Positions 26,201 to 33,385 are shown, counted from the first letter of the stretch. The stretch: 64,000 bases of DNA from Odontocerum albicorne (GCA_949825065.1 OX463848.1:25816699-25880698), one strand, 5' to 3'. Notes: generated from the letters alone by a model not told the origin. Translations and numbers: made by a program.

Positions 26201-28489
26201 ATTTGACTTATTAGAATGGTGTCTATCAGCAATTTGACTTATTAGAATGGTGTTTATCAGCAATTAAATAAATTAAAATTATTAAGTTTTATTTTCTATA
26301 AGTATTTTCCATAAATATATGAAAGGTCTTATTTATAAAAATTATTCAATATCTGCTGTCGGTATTTATAACTCAAATATTTATGTATCCAAAACTCAAA
26401 TAATCCACTTTAAATATCCAAAACTCAAATATTTTTTTTATGTTAAGGTAAACTCTGTGGTGTAATGGGAAAGGTAAACTAAAATGTGTTTAATTGTATA
26501 TATTCCGTATCAATAAAAGCTCGATATATTTTCGAGTTCAACATGAGTAAAAATAATACGTTTTGATCTATTGTAATTACAATATTAATATAAAAGTAAC
26601 AAATATACTTATTTATTAATAGAAATCAGAAAAGGAGTTCGACAATAATTCATTGCGATTTAAGGCCTTACTTTTTTAAACTCTATATTTACTTAAACCG
26701 AGTGTGATTCCTATTTTCATAAATCGAAATAATTTACAGGCGTACATTTTTTCCTCCATATACGAGTATCTAAAGTCTGTCGTGCTCGGTTTCTCCCGGG
26801 TAAGATTAGATTGTCGTCCCGCTATAGATTGTCAACTTATCTCCCTCTATAAATTGTCAGCTATCCTTCCACCTCTTGGATAAGCTTACATGTTTATCGG
26901 ATGTCAGGAAGTATGTTAACGATGGAACTAAATTCTGTTTTTTCAGGCATTCATACCGATATTGTTTTATTTGTTGACCACGTCTTCCGATGTTTTTATA
27001 TGTGTAACTATTAATCTTATCTGCTTTTCCCGAGTTATAGGTCGCCGGCTACCCTTCTCCATCTTGTGTCAACTTGCAACCTTATCGGATTCCAGGAAGT
27101 AACGATGGACTCATACCGGTATTATCTTATTTGTCAACCACGTCTTTCGATGTTTTTATATGTGTGCCTATCAACCTTACCTGCTTCTCCCGAGTTATAG
27201 ATTTCCAGCTGCCCTCCTTATCCACAACTTACCACTTTATCAGATAGCAAGAAGTAACGATGAAACTATGCAGAATCCATTTTTCACGTTTCCATACTGT
27301 TATTACGATATCTTCTTTGTCTGCCACATCTCACGGTGTCCTCGGTGTTTTTCACAGATCTCACACATTCTTAATTCTATAACTACAATATATATTTAAT
27401 GTTCTGAGAATCAGTTTTCTTTAGTTTTAACTTACAGCAAGTCATTAAAGAATCCATTAACTTTTCGTTATTGCCAATTATTATTTCAGAATTAACTGAT
27501 ATTTGTTAACAAGTCAGTGAGTTTTCGTCCGATAAAGTTCCCGTTTTCAAAATTCACAAATATTATTGACAAGAAAACACGTACAAGATATTGAAAGAAT
27601 ATAATTTGACTAGAGAGGAGTAAAGAAGTGCTGGAAACAAAAATAATCAAAGGACTTTGTTTAAAATAAAATAAAACTGTTCTAATAATTATTCCATGAA
27701 TTCACTTTATATTATGATCTCATTCTTCCATGTCTTTTGACGAGCTTTTTTACTAAAGTTCATTGAATTAGTCAAAATAAAACATAGGTTTAAAAAGATT
27801 CTGAATAATAAATTAACAACATAAGTCAAGTGTCTAGACACAGCTTCTGAACTATGTTAGATGAAATATGATAAAAAAAAATGCATAGATTAGTGACTGA
27901 ATAAATATGATAAAAAACAAGAACAAACTTTTTTCTCCTTACTCTCCTCTCTGAAAGGTGTGAACATATAAAAAGTTAAATTTACAAATCGCTATTTAGA
28001 GAGCAAATATGATACTATAACTTGTTGATATATTTTAAGTTATTAAAAAAATATGCCACTAGATATGACTGTGCAAGCCAATTTGTGATGAGCATATCAT
28101 GTTACATTAAGGGTATAAAACTTCAGTAATGAATGATTTTCTAATTTTTTTTAGTAAAAAGAATAGACTTAAGTAACGTTAACATATAATTAACTCTAAG
28201 AAATTAATGTATACATTATAATTAAACTATGAAATAACACAGTCATTAAAATATCAAAACTGACTTACTGCCATCCAACAACTAGTAATAGTTTAATAGC
28301 TACTGATACTATTATAACATGTTGCCAAAAATGATCACCCATCACAAAATAGGATATTATTAATCCAAAAAGAGTCCCAGCCCATCTTTTAGTTTCAAAT
28401 CCTGTGATCCTTCTGTGAACAAAACCAAAACCTGCTATACACAAAACTAACACTGAACTGTGATAAGAATCGTAGTCATTTATCGCCAT
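5007..28489 (-). CDS. MBOAT7: MBOAT7-like lysophosphatidylinositol acyltransferase, copy 2, complete (7 exons)
   Basis: Join on the minus strand: 28489-28269, 15769-15480, 13279-13122, 10918-10707, 8599-8414, 5901-5766, 5210-5007. Every intron is GT..AG and phases agree (2,1,0,2,2,0), giving 1407 nt and 468 residues, close to the family's length of about 470. Landmarks are RYRTYDDF (exon 3), GLGAYPV (exon 4), WNMSVQYFM with the family Asn at residue 331 (exon 5), and AFWHGLEPGYY with the catalytic His at residue 368 (exon 6). The family transfers acyl chains, preferably arachidonate, to lysophosphatidylinositol in the ER membrane. Introns of up to 12.5 kb carry Helitron-age to young transposons, none of which breaks an exon. 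It is probably functional; expression is not known. Orthology to frj is inferred from memory without an alignment. Confidence 0.88.
5305..5350 (+). mobile_element. hAT-like terminal sequence
   Basis: CAGTGTTTCCCTAACTTTTT followed by AACCCGTGCCC resembles the CAGTG-type terminal inverted repeat of hAT elements. I found no matching right end in the same intron, so this is a terminal fragment or a decayed MITE. It lies 95 bp upstream of exon 7, in intron 6 of copy 2. Confidence 0.4.
5351..5765. other. Intron 6 of copy 2, remaining part
   Basis: This is AT-rich sequence between exon 6 and the hAT-like end. No coding sequence, TIR or tandem structure is seen. Confidence 0.3.
5766..5901 (-). CDS. 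MBOAT7: MBOAT7-like copy 2, exon 6 (catalytic His)
   Basis: It encodes LVSAFWHGLEPGYYTSLPLC and then FIVSEKSYHKIYQY. The WHG..PGYY signature with the invariant His is the strongest MBOAT hallmark in the window. At 136 bp it equals exon 6 of copy 3. Acceptor TTTTTCAG ends at 5902; donor GTAAGC starts at 5765. Confidence 0.9.
6005..7990 (+). mobile_element. RTE-like non-LTR retrotransposon, 3'-truncated and mutated
   Basis: The endonuclease part reads FEFVIGDFNARIGGLRKDD at the start, with GTRNDW and SDHRLVRAKI. Reverse transcriptase follows: NYRPISI, LAFVDCEKAFDSV (motif A), VRQGDTISSKLF (motif B), LRFADDIVIF (catalytic motif C), then KMKTSKTKYM. Stops and frameshifts break it into at least five pieces. 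It lacks the GATGATGAT tail seen in the copies at 31.6 kb and 60.3 kb, being cut off after GGACATCCGA. It lies antisense in intron 5 of copy 2. Confidence 0.85.
7991..8413. other. Intron 5 of copy 2, segment beside exon 5
   Basis: This stretch is less AT-rich than its surroundings, including a CGACG...CGTCG type inverted motif near 8075. It could be another unrecognised repeat. No coding similarity is recognised. Confidence 0.25.
8414..8599 (-). CDS. MBOAT7: MBOAT7-like copy 2, exon 5 (Asn motif)
   Basis: It encodes LDYDFETVRTLN followed by WRNWNMSVQYFMARYIYREA. The WN.(S/T)VQ core holds the conserved Asn of the MBOAT active site. Acceptor TATTTTAG ends at 8600; donor GTAAAA starts at 8413, a weaker donor than the others. 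Phase 2 on both sides. Confidence 0.87.
8785..9575 (+). mobile_element. tRNA-derived SINE (family B), split by a hAT
   Basis: The head GGTGGCCTAGT is separated from its continuation at 9248 by a hAT insertion. The remainder matches the uninterrupted SINE at 63295-63640: CGCTAGACGTGTACAA, TACTCAAGTAATTCTAAGCC and GGGTACCATACGAATGAA have close counterparts there. The A box (TGGCCTAGT.GGTAA) was cut by the insertion. It lies in intron 4 of copy 2. Confidence 0.8.
8801..9247. mobile_element. hAT MITE, 447 bp, with target duplication
   Basis: Left end CAGGGTCGGCAGACTTTCTA; right end CGGTTTGCTGACCCCTG. The flanking 8 bp are GCCTAGTC (8793-8800) and GTCTAGTC (9248-9255), a 7/8 match as expected of a hAT target duplication. 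It is AT-rich inside with no transposase. The ends resemble those of the larger hAT at 22493-24288. Confidence 0.88.
9576..10065. repeat. Spacer with a 42 bp tandem duplication
   Basis: The unit TCTTTCAATGGTAAGAGCTC through ACAAAGAT occurs twice in a row, at about 9799-9840 and 9841-9882. The rest of this part of intron 4 is AT-rich without recognisable features. Confidence 0.7.
10066..10435 (+). mobile_element. tRNA-derived SINE (family A)
   Basis: The head has RNA polymerase III box-like strings: AATGGTAACGCACTGGAC (A box region) and GCCGGTTGAAACTCC (B box). The body reads TTTTTTCCACCTAGTATTCG and GTGAGTTTGCTGGTGCGCTA, and ends near GCAACGACGACG. The body is shared with the minus copy at 42025-42398 and the head with the short copy at 43508-43690. 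It lies in intron 4 of copy 2. Confidence 0.8.
10707..10918 (-). CDS. MBOAT7: MBOAT7-like copy 2, exon 4
   Basis: This is 212 bp, the same length and phases as exon 4 of copy 3. It encodes YIVTEDFRRSHFIYKNVLNF, a membrane segment, then ITGLGAYPVQAKSFSAHGP. The GxGAYPV motif is diagnostic of MBOAT7. Acceptor CTTTAAG ends at 10919; donor GTAAGT starts at 10706. Confidence 0.87.
10919..11333. other. Intron 3 of copy 2, part beside exon 4
   Basis: AT-rich intronic DNA with no recognised element, except one TACGAGTA octamer at 11210. Confidence 0.3.
11334..11440 (-). pseudogene. Exon-like fragment, related to the one at 20.4 kb
   Basis: After an acceptor-like GTGTTAG it reads QAGRFVDMWKTLLTNQKDVE, then QYLRKNP and a stop. 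A related block with the same entry phase occurs at 20541. The shared pattern is QxGxxxxMWKxxxTNQxDVxxxL. Upstream of it is a short tandem array of TGTATTACAATTA-type units. I do not recognise the source gene. It may be a piece of a captured or duplicated host gene, or of an unknown transposon protein. Confidence 0.45.
11853..12310 (+). pseudogene. Mariner transposase N-terminal half, broken
   Basis: It reads HILLFAFNRGNKGTKAAR, NERTARR, a stop, then FKDGNFDLKDMERSRRPVDF and CSHMTVYRYLKSMGKVQKFG. The nonsense codon TAG at 11998 splits it. The frame runs into the inverted junction after VLSENN. Confidence 0.8.
12308..12604 (-). pseudogene. Mariner transposase catalytic fragment, inverted
   Basis: It encodes MKKRKEWVSYGQHETPRAKQ, PRKTIICIWWDWQGVIHYEI and VILQHDNARPH, the central catalytic region of a mauritiana-like mariner transposase with the second catalytic Asp. 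It belongs to the same element as 11853-12310 but runs on the opposite strand. Confidence 0.82.
12840..13095 (+). mobile_element. Non-LTR retrotransposon 3' fragment (family K)
   Basis: It reads ELKRLEQVDELYYLGSMFTC and ERWVATENKVNRLLNVMYN, the region after the RT palm. It jumps to a tail, TCTCTGCCTATCCCACAAGG followed by GTGTGATGATATGTATG. This tail type recurs at 22025, 41456 and, inverted, at 40545 and 53030. It ends 27 bp from the donor of exon 3 on the opposite strand. Confidence 0.7.
13122..13279 (-). CDS. MBOAT7: MBOAT7-like copy 2, exon 3
   Basis: The acceptor TTTTCAG ends at 13280 and the donor GTATTT starts at 13121. It encodes PHIRYRTYDDFLRLPFPEND, then a hydrophobic helix (PLVYLSIAGLKLINAYFP). 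The RYRTYDDF motif is shared with exon 3 of copy 3. The exon is 158 bp against 149 bp there, a three-codon difference. It lies between a non-LTR relic and a hAT relic, yet both splice sites are intact. Confidence 0.85.
13540..15414 (+). mobile_element. hAT transposon relic, left end missing
   Basis: Plus-strand pieces read QEFKDSLAGQQNVFKKVATE, FSLVIDESKDVSYTTQLIIF (a catalytic Asp region), YHSEVRWLSHGNMLKRFF and, near the end, ACIYEQSFSRMKHTKSKRLN. These match the hAT superfamily (GTF2IRD2/ZBED-like). The right terminus is TTTGAGAACCCCTG at 15401-15414. No left TIR was found. It has many stops and lies in intron 2 of copy 2, antisense to it. Confidence 0.8.
15480..15769 (-). CDS. MBOAT7: MBOAT7-like copy 2, exon 2
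   Basis: The acceptor TTTTTTTCAG lies at 15770 and the donor GTGAGT starts at 15479. The exon reads KCHVFSMYFMFIYILTFRLL, then MLVILKIIGVAYDIH, a lysine- and glutamate-rich loop of about 30 residues, and FMDLFHYVFSYIGMITG. This matches the MBOAT7 order of membrane helix, charged cytosolic loop and SYSYCYVGIMTG-type motif. A hAT terminus inserted in intron 2 begins 65 bp past the donor. Confidence 0.85.
15770..16284. other. Intron 1 of copy 2, part beside exon 2
   Basis: AT-rich with no recognisable coding sequence or repeat. Confidence 0.3.
16285..16865 (-). mobile_element. Tc1/mariner-superfamily transposase relic
   Basis: Read on the minus strand in shifting frames: KLHPYKIQFLQDSNEAGF, ENPRLKHQRPIHQAWGTVWA, ISGLQFENMV and TWFQQDGATCHT. 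The FQQDGATCHT string contains the second catalytic Asp of an IS630/Tc1-type DDE domain. Frequent stops and frameshifts show an old copy. No TIRs were located. It lies in intron 1 of copy 2. Confidence 0.75.
16866..17590. other. AT-rich interval, intron 1 of copy 2
   Basis: Very AT-rich. The plus strand at 17210-17500 may be the decayed upstream part of the retrotransposon that follows (YLNESEDNFINKLSIMLNKI in one frame), but I cannot confirm this. Confidence 0.3.
17591..18560 (+). mobile_element. Jockey-like non-LTR retrotransposon relic
   Basis: Fragments after the RT palm are readable on the plus strand: FFGVIFDEKLTFITIL, LLYTALVNRQLEYNSDVWSQ (the common LVRSxLEYxSxVWxPYY motif) and IPLWSSEN. 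Frameshifts are frequent. A perfect 26 bp palindrome interrupts it at 17960-18018. Confidence 0.65.
17960..18018. repeat. Perfect 26 bp inverted repeat with 7 nt loop
   Basis: Arms at 17960-17985 and 17993-18018 are exactly complementary. The left arm begins AGGCCGTGTATAAAAGTT and the loop is CGCTCCA. The right arm continues a readable retrotransposon frame, so the left arm is probably the inverted duplicate. Confidence 0.95.
18561..19124. other. AT-rich interval, intron 1 of copy 2
   Basis: No recognisable element; small ORFs here are low-complexity. Confidence 0.3.
19125..19500 (+). mobile_element. Non-LTR retrotransposon 3' relic (family K)
   Basis: Plus-strand reading gives MSKSQGRRRPRKEWM-type and VLKEGNVKSRKIEIAMYKVY, followed by GRRGHEKCVSL. 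The same C-terminal tail, GR.RPRK.W..(V/I)LKEGN.KS, occurs at 33770-34160, 59400-59650 and, on the minus strand, 24560-25500. Confidence 0.65.
19501..20332. other. AT-rich interval, intron 1 of copy 2
   Basis: No gene seen. The segment at 19650-19690 (CTACCGGTTTTAAGG and a nearby CATCATC) resembles, in reverse, a stretch near 39590, hinting at a further interspersed repeat. Confidence 0.25.
20333..20541 (-). pseudogene. Exon-like fragment, related to the one at 11.4 kb
   Basis: After acceptor TTGTATACAG the frame reads QSGGRIAMWKYFTTNQTDVM, then ETLNVKFKILYSSHSRVTFH and ARWTWRDSWSLLKVAGVEVE, and stops after FEPIR. The first 25 residues match the fragment at 11440 with identical entry phase; the rest has no match there. 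A possible donor GTGAAG follows ETLN. The source gene is not recognised. It lies in intron 1 of copy 2. Confidence 0.45.
20542..21267. other. AT-rich interval, intron 1 of copy 2
   Basis: No supported gene or element seen. Confidence 0.3.
21268..21527. mobile_element. piggyBac-like MITE, copy 1 (uninterrupted)
   Basis: The right end is GTCTGAAGAGGTTAA with TTAA at 21524-21527. The left end is a decayed TTAGCTTACTCAGACCTGG. The body matches, in reverse, the MITE at 22389-24450. Here the sequence CCATCTATCTAAACTAATAG is continuous; in the other copy a hAT is inserted at this site. The non-coding 260 bp length and TTAA ends suggest piggyBac mobilisation. Confidence 0.8.
21720..21905. repeat. 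46 bp tandem duplication plus a second local repeat
   Basis: TTTTGTTATTACTCGTACTG through CATGTATCTTTATT occurs twice in a row from about 21727. Next to it GGGATTTATATATTTTATTT and GGGATTTACATACATTATTT form another pair. Confidence 0.7.
22025..22095 (+). mobile_element. Solo tail of family K retrotransposon
   Basis: CTATCTCTGCCTACCCCGAT, then GGCGTGGGGATTATATTGAT and a short GATGATGAT run. The same tail ends the fragment at 12840-13095. Confidence 0.6.
22493..24288 (+). mobile_element. hAT transposon, 1796 bp, with TIRs and target duplication
   Basis: Ends are CAGTGGTCGCCAAACGG and GTTTGGCGACCACTG. Target duplications are CTTTAGAT (22485-22492) and GTTTAGGT (24289-24296). The related MITE at 21268 preserves the empty site, whose matching 8-mer is GTTTAGAT, so both flanks differ from the original by one base each. 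The element carries a broken transposase on its plus strand and lacks the C-terminal dimerisation region. Confidence 0.93.
22824..24180 (+). pseudogene. hAT transposase (GTF2IRD2/ZBED-like), frameshifted
   Basis: ORF 22824-23335 has a BED-like zinc finger (CVCLLCHASVAV, then H in VERHYKTNH) and KAPTIASYYVSQIIAKNKKP. A second frame, 23327-24019, has VGITTDGAPAF (catalytic Asp region), SYHCIIHQQALCAKYLRFNE and YTEIRWLSKGHVLRRF. After a stop the frame continues to about 24180 and then ends. The C-terminal dimerisation block is missing, so the copy is inactive by internal deletion as well as by frameshift. Confidence 0.85.
24560..25500 (-). mobile_element. Non-LTR retrotransposon relic (family K), RT to 3' end
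   Basis: The minus strand reads NLRMNVAKSKVIVIEKCERK, a VEEF.Y..V.S.R.EGY-like link, and a C-terminus with GRFARRIPKKVWLDQVYDIL and KEGNIKSQRNRRSCMRRR. These are the thumb and tail of an insect non-LTR element. It is broken by many stops and lies in intron 1 of copy 2. Confidence 0.7.
25501..26779. other. AT-rich interval with a 32 bp tandem duplication
   Basis: AATTTGACTTATTAGAATGG continuing into TGT.TATCAGC occurs twice in a row at about 26200-26264. The rest is AT-rich with no gene seen. Confidence 0.4.
26780..27345. repeat. Degenerate tandem repeat, 160 bp period
   Basis: Blocks beginning CTGCTT.TCCCGAGTTATAG start at 27021 and 27181, and a more diverged longer unit starts near 26783 (TTTCTCCCGGG). 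Each unit contains CTTATCGGAT..CAGGAAGTAA-like, ACGATGGA and TTTATATGTGTG strings. Confidence 0.75.
27346..28268. other. Start of intron 1 of copy 2
   Basis: AT-rich intronic sequence directly downstream of the exon 1 donor; no element recognised. Confidence 0.3.
28269..28489 (-). CDS. MBOAT7: MBOAT7-like copy 2, exon 1
   Basis: The ATG at 28489 sits in AAAATGGCG, a favourable insect start context. The exon encodes two hydrophobic stretches, with ITGFETKRWAGTLFGLIISY and HFWQHVIIVSVAIKLLLVVG, aligning with the N-terminal membrane region of MBOAT7. It ends TGGCA|GTAAGT in phase 2, the same as exon 1 of copy 1. Residues 1-73 plus a split Gln codon. Confidence 0.85.
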
Positions 28490-28892
28490 TTTAATTCAAA
28501 TCCCAATTGCTTTTTACTGACTTCGTTCGATTTTACGGTGATAGTTCGGTCTTCAGTGAAACACTCGTCAGTTAAGTATAACGATATTTCATAGCCATAC
28601 AGTAAAGAATAAACTGCAGTTTTCTTACTGCACGTTGTAAAAAAATGGCAATCCGTAGATATTTAACCATACAGTCCTAACTACCGTGTGATTGTTAATT
28701 AAATGTTTGTTTTATTGTTAACACCTAAAGGTTTTGCTTGATTTTTTAAGATGGTATCTCTTCGTGCGAAAGTGCAAATCGTATACTTACTTATATTTAA
28801 CTATGTTTAATTAAAAAAAACAACATAAATGCTATCAAGATAACAAAATGTTGAAGTATCAAATATAATTAGAAGTGCATCGTATGTATAAA
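28490..28892. other. Upstream region of MBOAT7-like copy 2
   Basis: This should contain the promoter and 5' untranslated region of copy 2. A TCAGT string (arthropod initiator type) occurs on the minus strand near 28525, 35 bp before the ATG, and another TCAGT-type match is near 28560. I do not see a TATA box. A mariner-end-like GTTAACACCTAA lies at about 28719. Confidence 0.25.
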
Positions 28893-29132
28893 ACATCGGG
28901 ACAAATATACAAGTGAGTATAAATAAATTACTTTTAAGGTTAAGCTTTATTGTCACTTATTATGATATTTTACATCGGGACAAATATAGAAGTGAGAATA
29001 AAGAAATGACTTTTTAGGTTAAGATTTATTGTCACTTTTTATGATATTTTACATCGGGACAAATATACAAGTGAGAATAAAGTAATGACTTTTTAGGTTA
29101 AGATTTATTATCACTAAACATATTATGATATT
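28893..29132. repeat. Three tandem copies of a 79 bp unit
   Basis: Units start with ACATCGGGACAAATATA at 28893, 28972 and 29051. Each continues through AAGTGAGAATAAAG, TTTTTAGGTTAAGATTTATT and TATGATATTTT. The second and third units are closer to each other than to the first. Confidence 0.9.
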
Positions 29133-29204
29133 TTAAAAGTTGAATATTTAAAACAAGGATTTAAATTATTTGGCATTTGGTGAAATGTGTGCGTCACTGT
29201 GAGT

Positions 29205-29275
29205 TCAGAAAAGCATCGTGTGATGGATAGCACACTCGTAAGTCAAGACAAGGTTTCGAATCCCCTCGGCCACCC
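29205..29275 (+). other. tRNA-like SINE head or tRNA pseudogene
   Basis: The segment GATGGATAGCACACTCG resembles an A box and GGTTTCGAATCCCC matches a B box consensus at the right spacing. I could not fold a clean acceptor stem, so this is probably a tRNA-derived SINE head and not a tRNA gene. Confidence 0.4.
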
Positions 29276-30895
29276 TTTGTTTTACTGAGGACTTCAGTAG
29301 CTATAGTTTTATCGCAATAATTTGATCCATAAAGATAAATGAAATTCTACTTTCTAATCGTTAATTTTTTTAAATAATCAAAAAACACTTTTCATGAAGT
29401 CATCGATCAAGATGAAATATAAAAGAAAATAAATTACTTAATAGCACTATTTCTTAATTTAATATTATCTCAAGAGTGCTTTGTTTTTAAATTTAGGGAA
29501 AGCAGTTCATAAAGCTATCGAATAAATTCAGATAAAATTGTGTTTAAATAACACGTTCTTATTACAATTCAATGGTGAATACGCGGTTTAATGTGCCATT
29601 CTTTCGATACTAATTATTTAATATGAGAATTGATAAAATATACCCTTAAATATTTCTCCTGTATTGCCTTCAATATTTCGTATTAAGTATCTGTCATCCC
29701 AAAAGATAAACACCTTAAGACAACATTGTATTCTAAATAGAAATTAACGCTAGTTACGTCACGCTTTCTTTTGCACTATAATCATCTTCCATTTTTATTT
29801 TCATTGTTTTTCTGATCATTCTGATAGAGGAATATTACCATTACAACTTTATTTATAAGCAACTACACTTCCAAAGAGTTTACATTATAAAATTATCAAT
29901 GATTCACCAGTCTTCGGTAGCACACAGATCATGGACAACCTCGTCATCAGCTGTCTCTAATACTCTTTTTCTGAGGAACTTTAGGCCTCCCATATTACCA
30001 CGGGAGATGTGAGAATTTGTCCTTTAACATATTTGAGGAAATTAAAAGTACCATGAGAGAGAAAAACAAATGAAGAAACGAGATCCTTAGCAAATTCGTC
30101 ATGTAGTATCACCTTAAGTATTGTGTCACACTTTATTCATGCCAAGATGATCGTGCAGAATTCAAAGCACGGTAGTTTTGGAAAGAAAAATCAAAAGAAA
30201 AATCTTGCTGCTATTTCTTTTGATTTTAGTCTTCTATCTCGTAAAACTTTCTCTAGCACTCTTTATTATTACTTCCCAATTTTGTGTGTTTCATTAATAT
30301 TTTTAATTGTACAATACGTATGAAGTTTTGTGAACTGGCTGCAGCTAATGTTCCACGTTTCGTAACATGTAACATCCAGTATCAACAGTTGAATGATTCC
30401 ACACGCAATAAGTTGTGTTAGGGAAGCGACAGTAACAGGGGCGGGTTGCCTTTACTAAGCAATGGTTATTTCTAACTTAGTTTATGAGACTCTGTTCTCT
30501 AGATATAATTAATAATAATTTTATTTTTTATAGTAAAAACAAAGTAATACACGAGAAAAATATATATTTACACGTTTTACATGATTCACAAGAAACAATT
30601 TAAATCGATGCTATCAAGAGTTCCAGATCATCAAATCAGGATTAACCGCAGTGTAAGAGAAGAAACCCAATAAAGGGCATCACATATGTTTTTAATCTTC
30701 CCATATTTTCACATTACAAAACACCGAAAAAAAATATGTAAAGCATTTATTCAAATAACATCCAAGGCACATAAAATACTTTTTAAAAATATTTTTAAAC
30801 ACTATCTACAAATCAAATGCCAGAATATATTCATACACACATACATAAATAGAAATAAGCAGACAAAATACATAGACACCCATTTATACTCATAT
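29276..30895. other. AT-rich intergenic interval
   Basis: No gene recognised. A 66-codon ORF at 30123-30323 has no recognisable features. Confidence 0.3.
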
Positions 30896-30907
30896 ATATG
30901 TATGTAT

Positions 30908-31623
30908 ACGTAAGTACTGGGAGAATACACTGGTTGTAGACCCTTCGCTTCAAGGATATTGGGAAATTACTTTTGAAGATGTTGTTCAAACGTCCAAATG
31001 AGCTCCGCGCTAGTTTTGTCCTTCGTGCTATTTCCTCCGATATGCCACCTACAAAGAAAATAAGTTGGCCCAGATACACATATTCCTGGACAAGTTCTAG
31101 CGGTTTTTTACCTACGTTTATTGGTTTTGGGGTAGCAAAGCTGTTCATCATATATTTGGTTTTCGATGTATTCATTTTTAAACCAACTTCTTTACTGACC
31201 TCTGCCAATTCTTGGCTGCGAGACATGAACGCTCACTGGAAAGAACACGCAAAAGCTCCAGACCGCACAAAGGGTCATGGGGAGATGATTATTGGGATAT
31301 ACTAAAAGAGACCGTAAACGAAACACCTGGATTCGCAATATAACAAAGATAGAAGACGTTATAAAAGTGTGCAAAATAATGAAGTGGCAGGACACGTAGC
31401 CAGAATGCCAGACTCCCGATGGACATCCGAAATAATCCAATGGTACCCAAGAGGCATAAAGAGACCCAGAAGAAGACTGGAGGTACGCTGGATAGATGAA
31501 ATCAGGAAGCATGGCAGAATCACATGGCATCAACGAGCAAAAAATCGAACTATTTGGAGTCAACTTGGGGAGACCTTCATCCAGCAGTGGATGGACCCTG
31601 GTTGACAATGATGATGATGATGA
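30908..31623 (+). mobile_element. RTE-like insertion with 5' inversion
   Basis: The left part (30908 to about 31211) is RT thumb sequence in reverse orientation (minus strand EVSKEVGLKMNTSKTKYMMN, RTKLARSSFGRLNNIFKSNF). The right part (about 31212-31623) is the same family in sense orientation (RDRKRNTWIRNITKIEDVIK, RRRLEVRWIDEI). It ends GACAATGATGATGATGATGA. The two parts are contiguous in the family's order. The flanks repeat ATGTATGTAT (30898-30907 and 31624-31633), consistent with a target duplication. Confidence 0.85.
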
Positions 31624-31633
31624 TATGTATGTA

Positions 31634-33299
31634 TGCCTGCAAAAAATACACGTATACACATATCTATCATAAGTATATATTAACTTCAAATAAAAAAAAC
31701 ATCATAAAGTAGGACATAAAAACATAGTACGAGTATATAAAAACACACCGAAAGAAAAATTCAAACAGAATAATTACGCAAATACATAGTGTACAAGAAA
31801 AAAAAAGAGAAAAAATAATCTGTAAAAAATAATCGAAGTGCACGCTGATTGAGGTACTCGTAGCTCAACACGTCGTTGATATTTATGGTAAACAAATTTG
31901 AATAACGATTGGTAATCCCTTGAAATCGTGAATATTATCTCTTCAAGCTGGGTGGGTAACACCTGTGTATCCTCAATGTATTTATTATATTTAAAATGTT
32001 CCAATTCCGTTCATATATAGTGTTGACAAATTGAACCTTAATTCTCGATAACAAGGAGATCAAGTTTCAAGACGACAGCGACAGTAACAACTTAAATCTG
32101 CAGCAATACTGTTAATTATTGTTGGGCAAGGTCTTCAGGTGTAATGAAAAGCAACTAAAAAGCTCCATAACCTAGTTAATAAACTAAGGTTTGATTCCGA
32201 TGAGAAAAAAATCCTTGAATGGTTTTAATGTTGATAAGATAATTGTTATATTTCCTTTTTCAGTAATATTGACGACGGAAATTTACGACGGAAAACTGCG
32301 AGATACGTACCATATTCTGTAGTTCCAAAGAAGAAAACTTGATTAATGAAATAAGATTTGTAGGCTAGACTGATCTTGAAATTAATTGATAATGAAGCGC
32401 CAGAAAACAGGAACACTTCAATCATTATACCATATATATACGTCAAAGTTGTAGTGTTACAATATAATCTTACCGGCCCGGCATTGGCATTCGAAATAAA
32501 ATCATGGTTCTAAGAGAAAAATAATACAATATCGAATGCTGTAACAAGATACTATTGTTTTTAGTGAATATTATTTTGCATCAATTGTCTACCTGTTTTG
32601 TTTTTGGTTTGGGATAATTCTTATCGCTATTTCTGGTCAACTCTTTAAGCGCCATACTCTTCTTAAGCAACCACACCACGTGTTTTCTTAAATTCCTTCT
32701 GTAAAGACTTGCTGATAATTTACTCTATTTTTCATTTTGATAACTTTAAAGTAAATATTCATCGCTTCGTAATAAATAAATATGCAACTCGTACATAATA
32801 ATTGAAATGTTACTTTTTTTTAAGATTAAATATTAAATTAGAAAAAATAATCAAAAGATTCATAAACTCAATTTAAAATAAATGCGTTAAGAAACGAGAC
32901 CAATCCACCTCTGGTGAAGCACACCTTGCATGCAAATGTACAGCTAGCAAAATGAATGCATTTATTCAGTACCCGCTTTCACCTACGCTACAAAACAGTA
33001 AAATCATTTAAGACAACCGTACCATCATTTGACAACCAGTGAATGTAAAATTATTTAAAAAATGGCATTAATATATATGTACCTCGAGATGAAAGTTGTC
33101 TTTTTTATATCTGCTTTTTATCGAAAATCGAATACAAACGACAAATGACTTGAATGTTTATGTCCATTCCTGTTTCTAACATTGCGATGTTTTTTCTTCA
33201 TTGCATTATTGTGTTACATTAAACTTTCATTATGTACAGTGTAATCTATAGGGTTTATTTCTACACGCTTTTAGTAAAAAACAGACAGGAAAACTTTAA
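31634..33299. other. AT-rich intergenic interval
   Basis: No gene recognised. TACTCGTA/TACGAGTA octamers occur at 31728 and 31855. Confidence 0.3.
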
Positions 33300-33385
33300 G
33301 AAAAATCTGGATACCAACGAGAAATGAACCTGCAACCCCCGGGCTGGGAAACTGGTATCTTACAAAACATGTTACAAAGGTCGTT
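33300..33385 (-). mobile_element. SINE family B fragment
   Basis: On the minus strand, GTAAGATACCAGTTTCCCAG, CCCGGGGGTTGCAGGTTCAT and ATCCAGATTTTT correspond to the tRNA-like head of the SINEs at 59896-59980 and 62960-63045. The A box is decayed. Confidence 0.6.

Noticed and set aside
29205..29275. Possible functional tRNA gene
   Set aside because: Box A and B strings are present, but I could not form an acceptor stem or a convincing anticodon arm. A SINE head is more likely.
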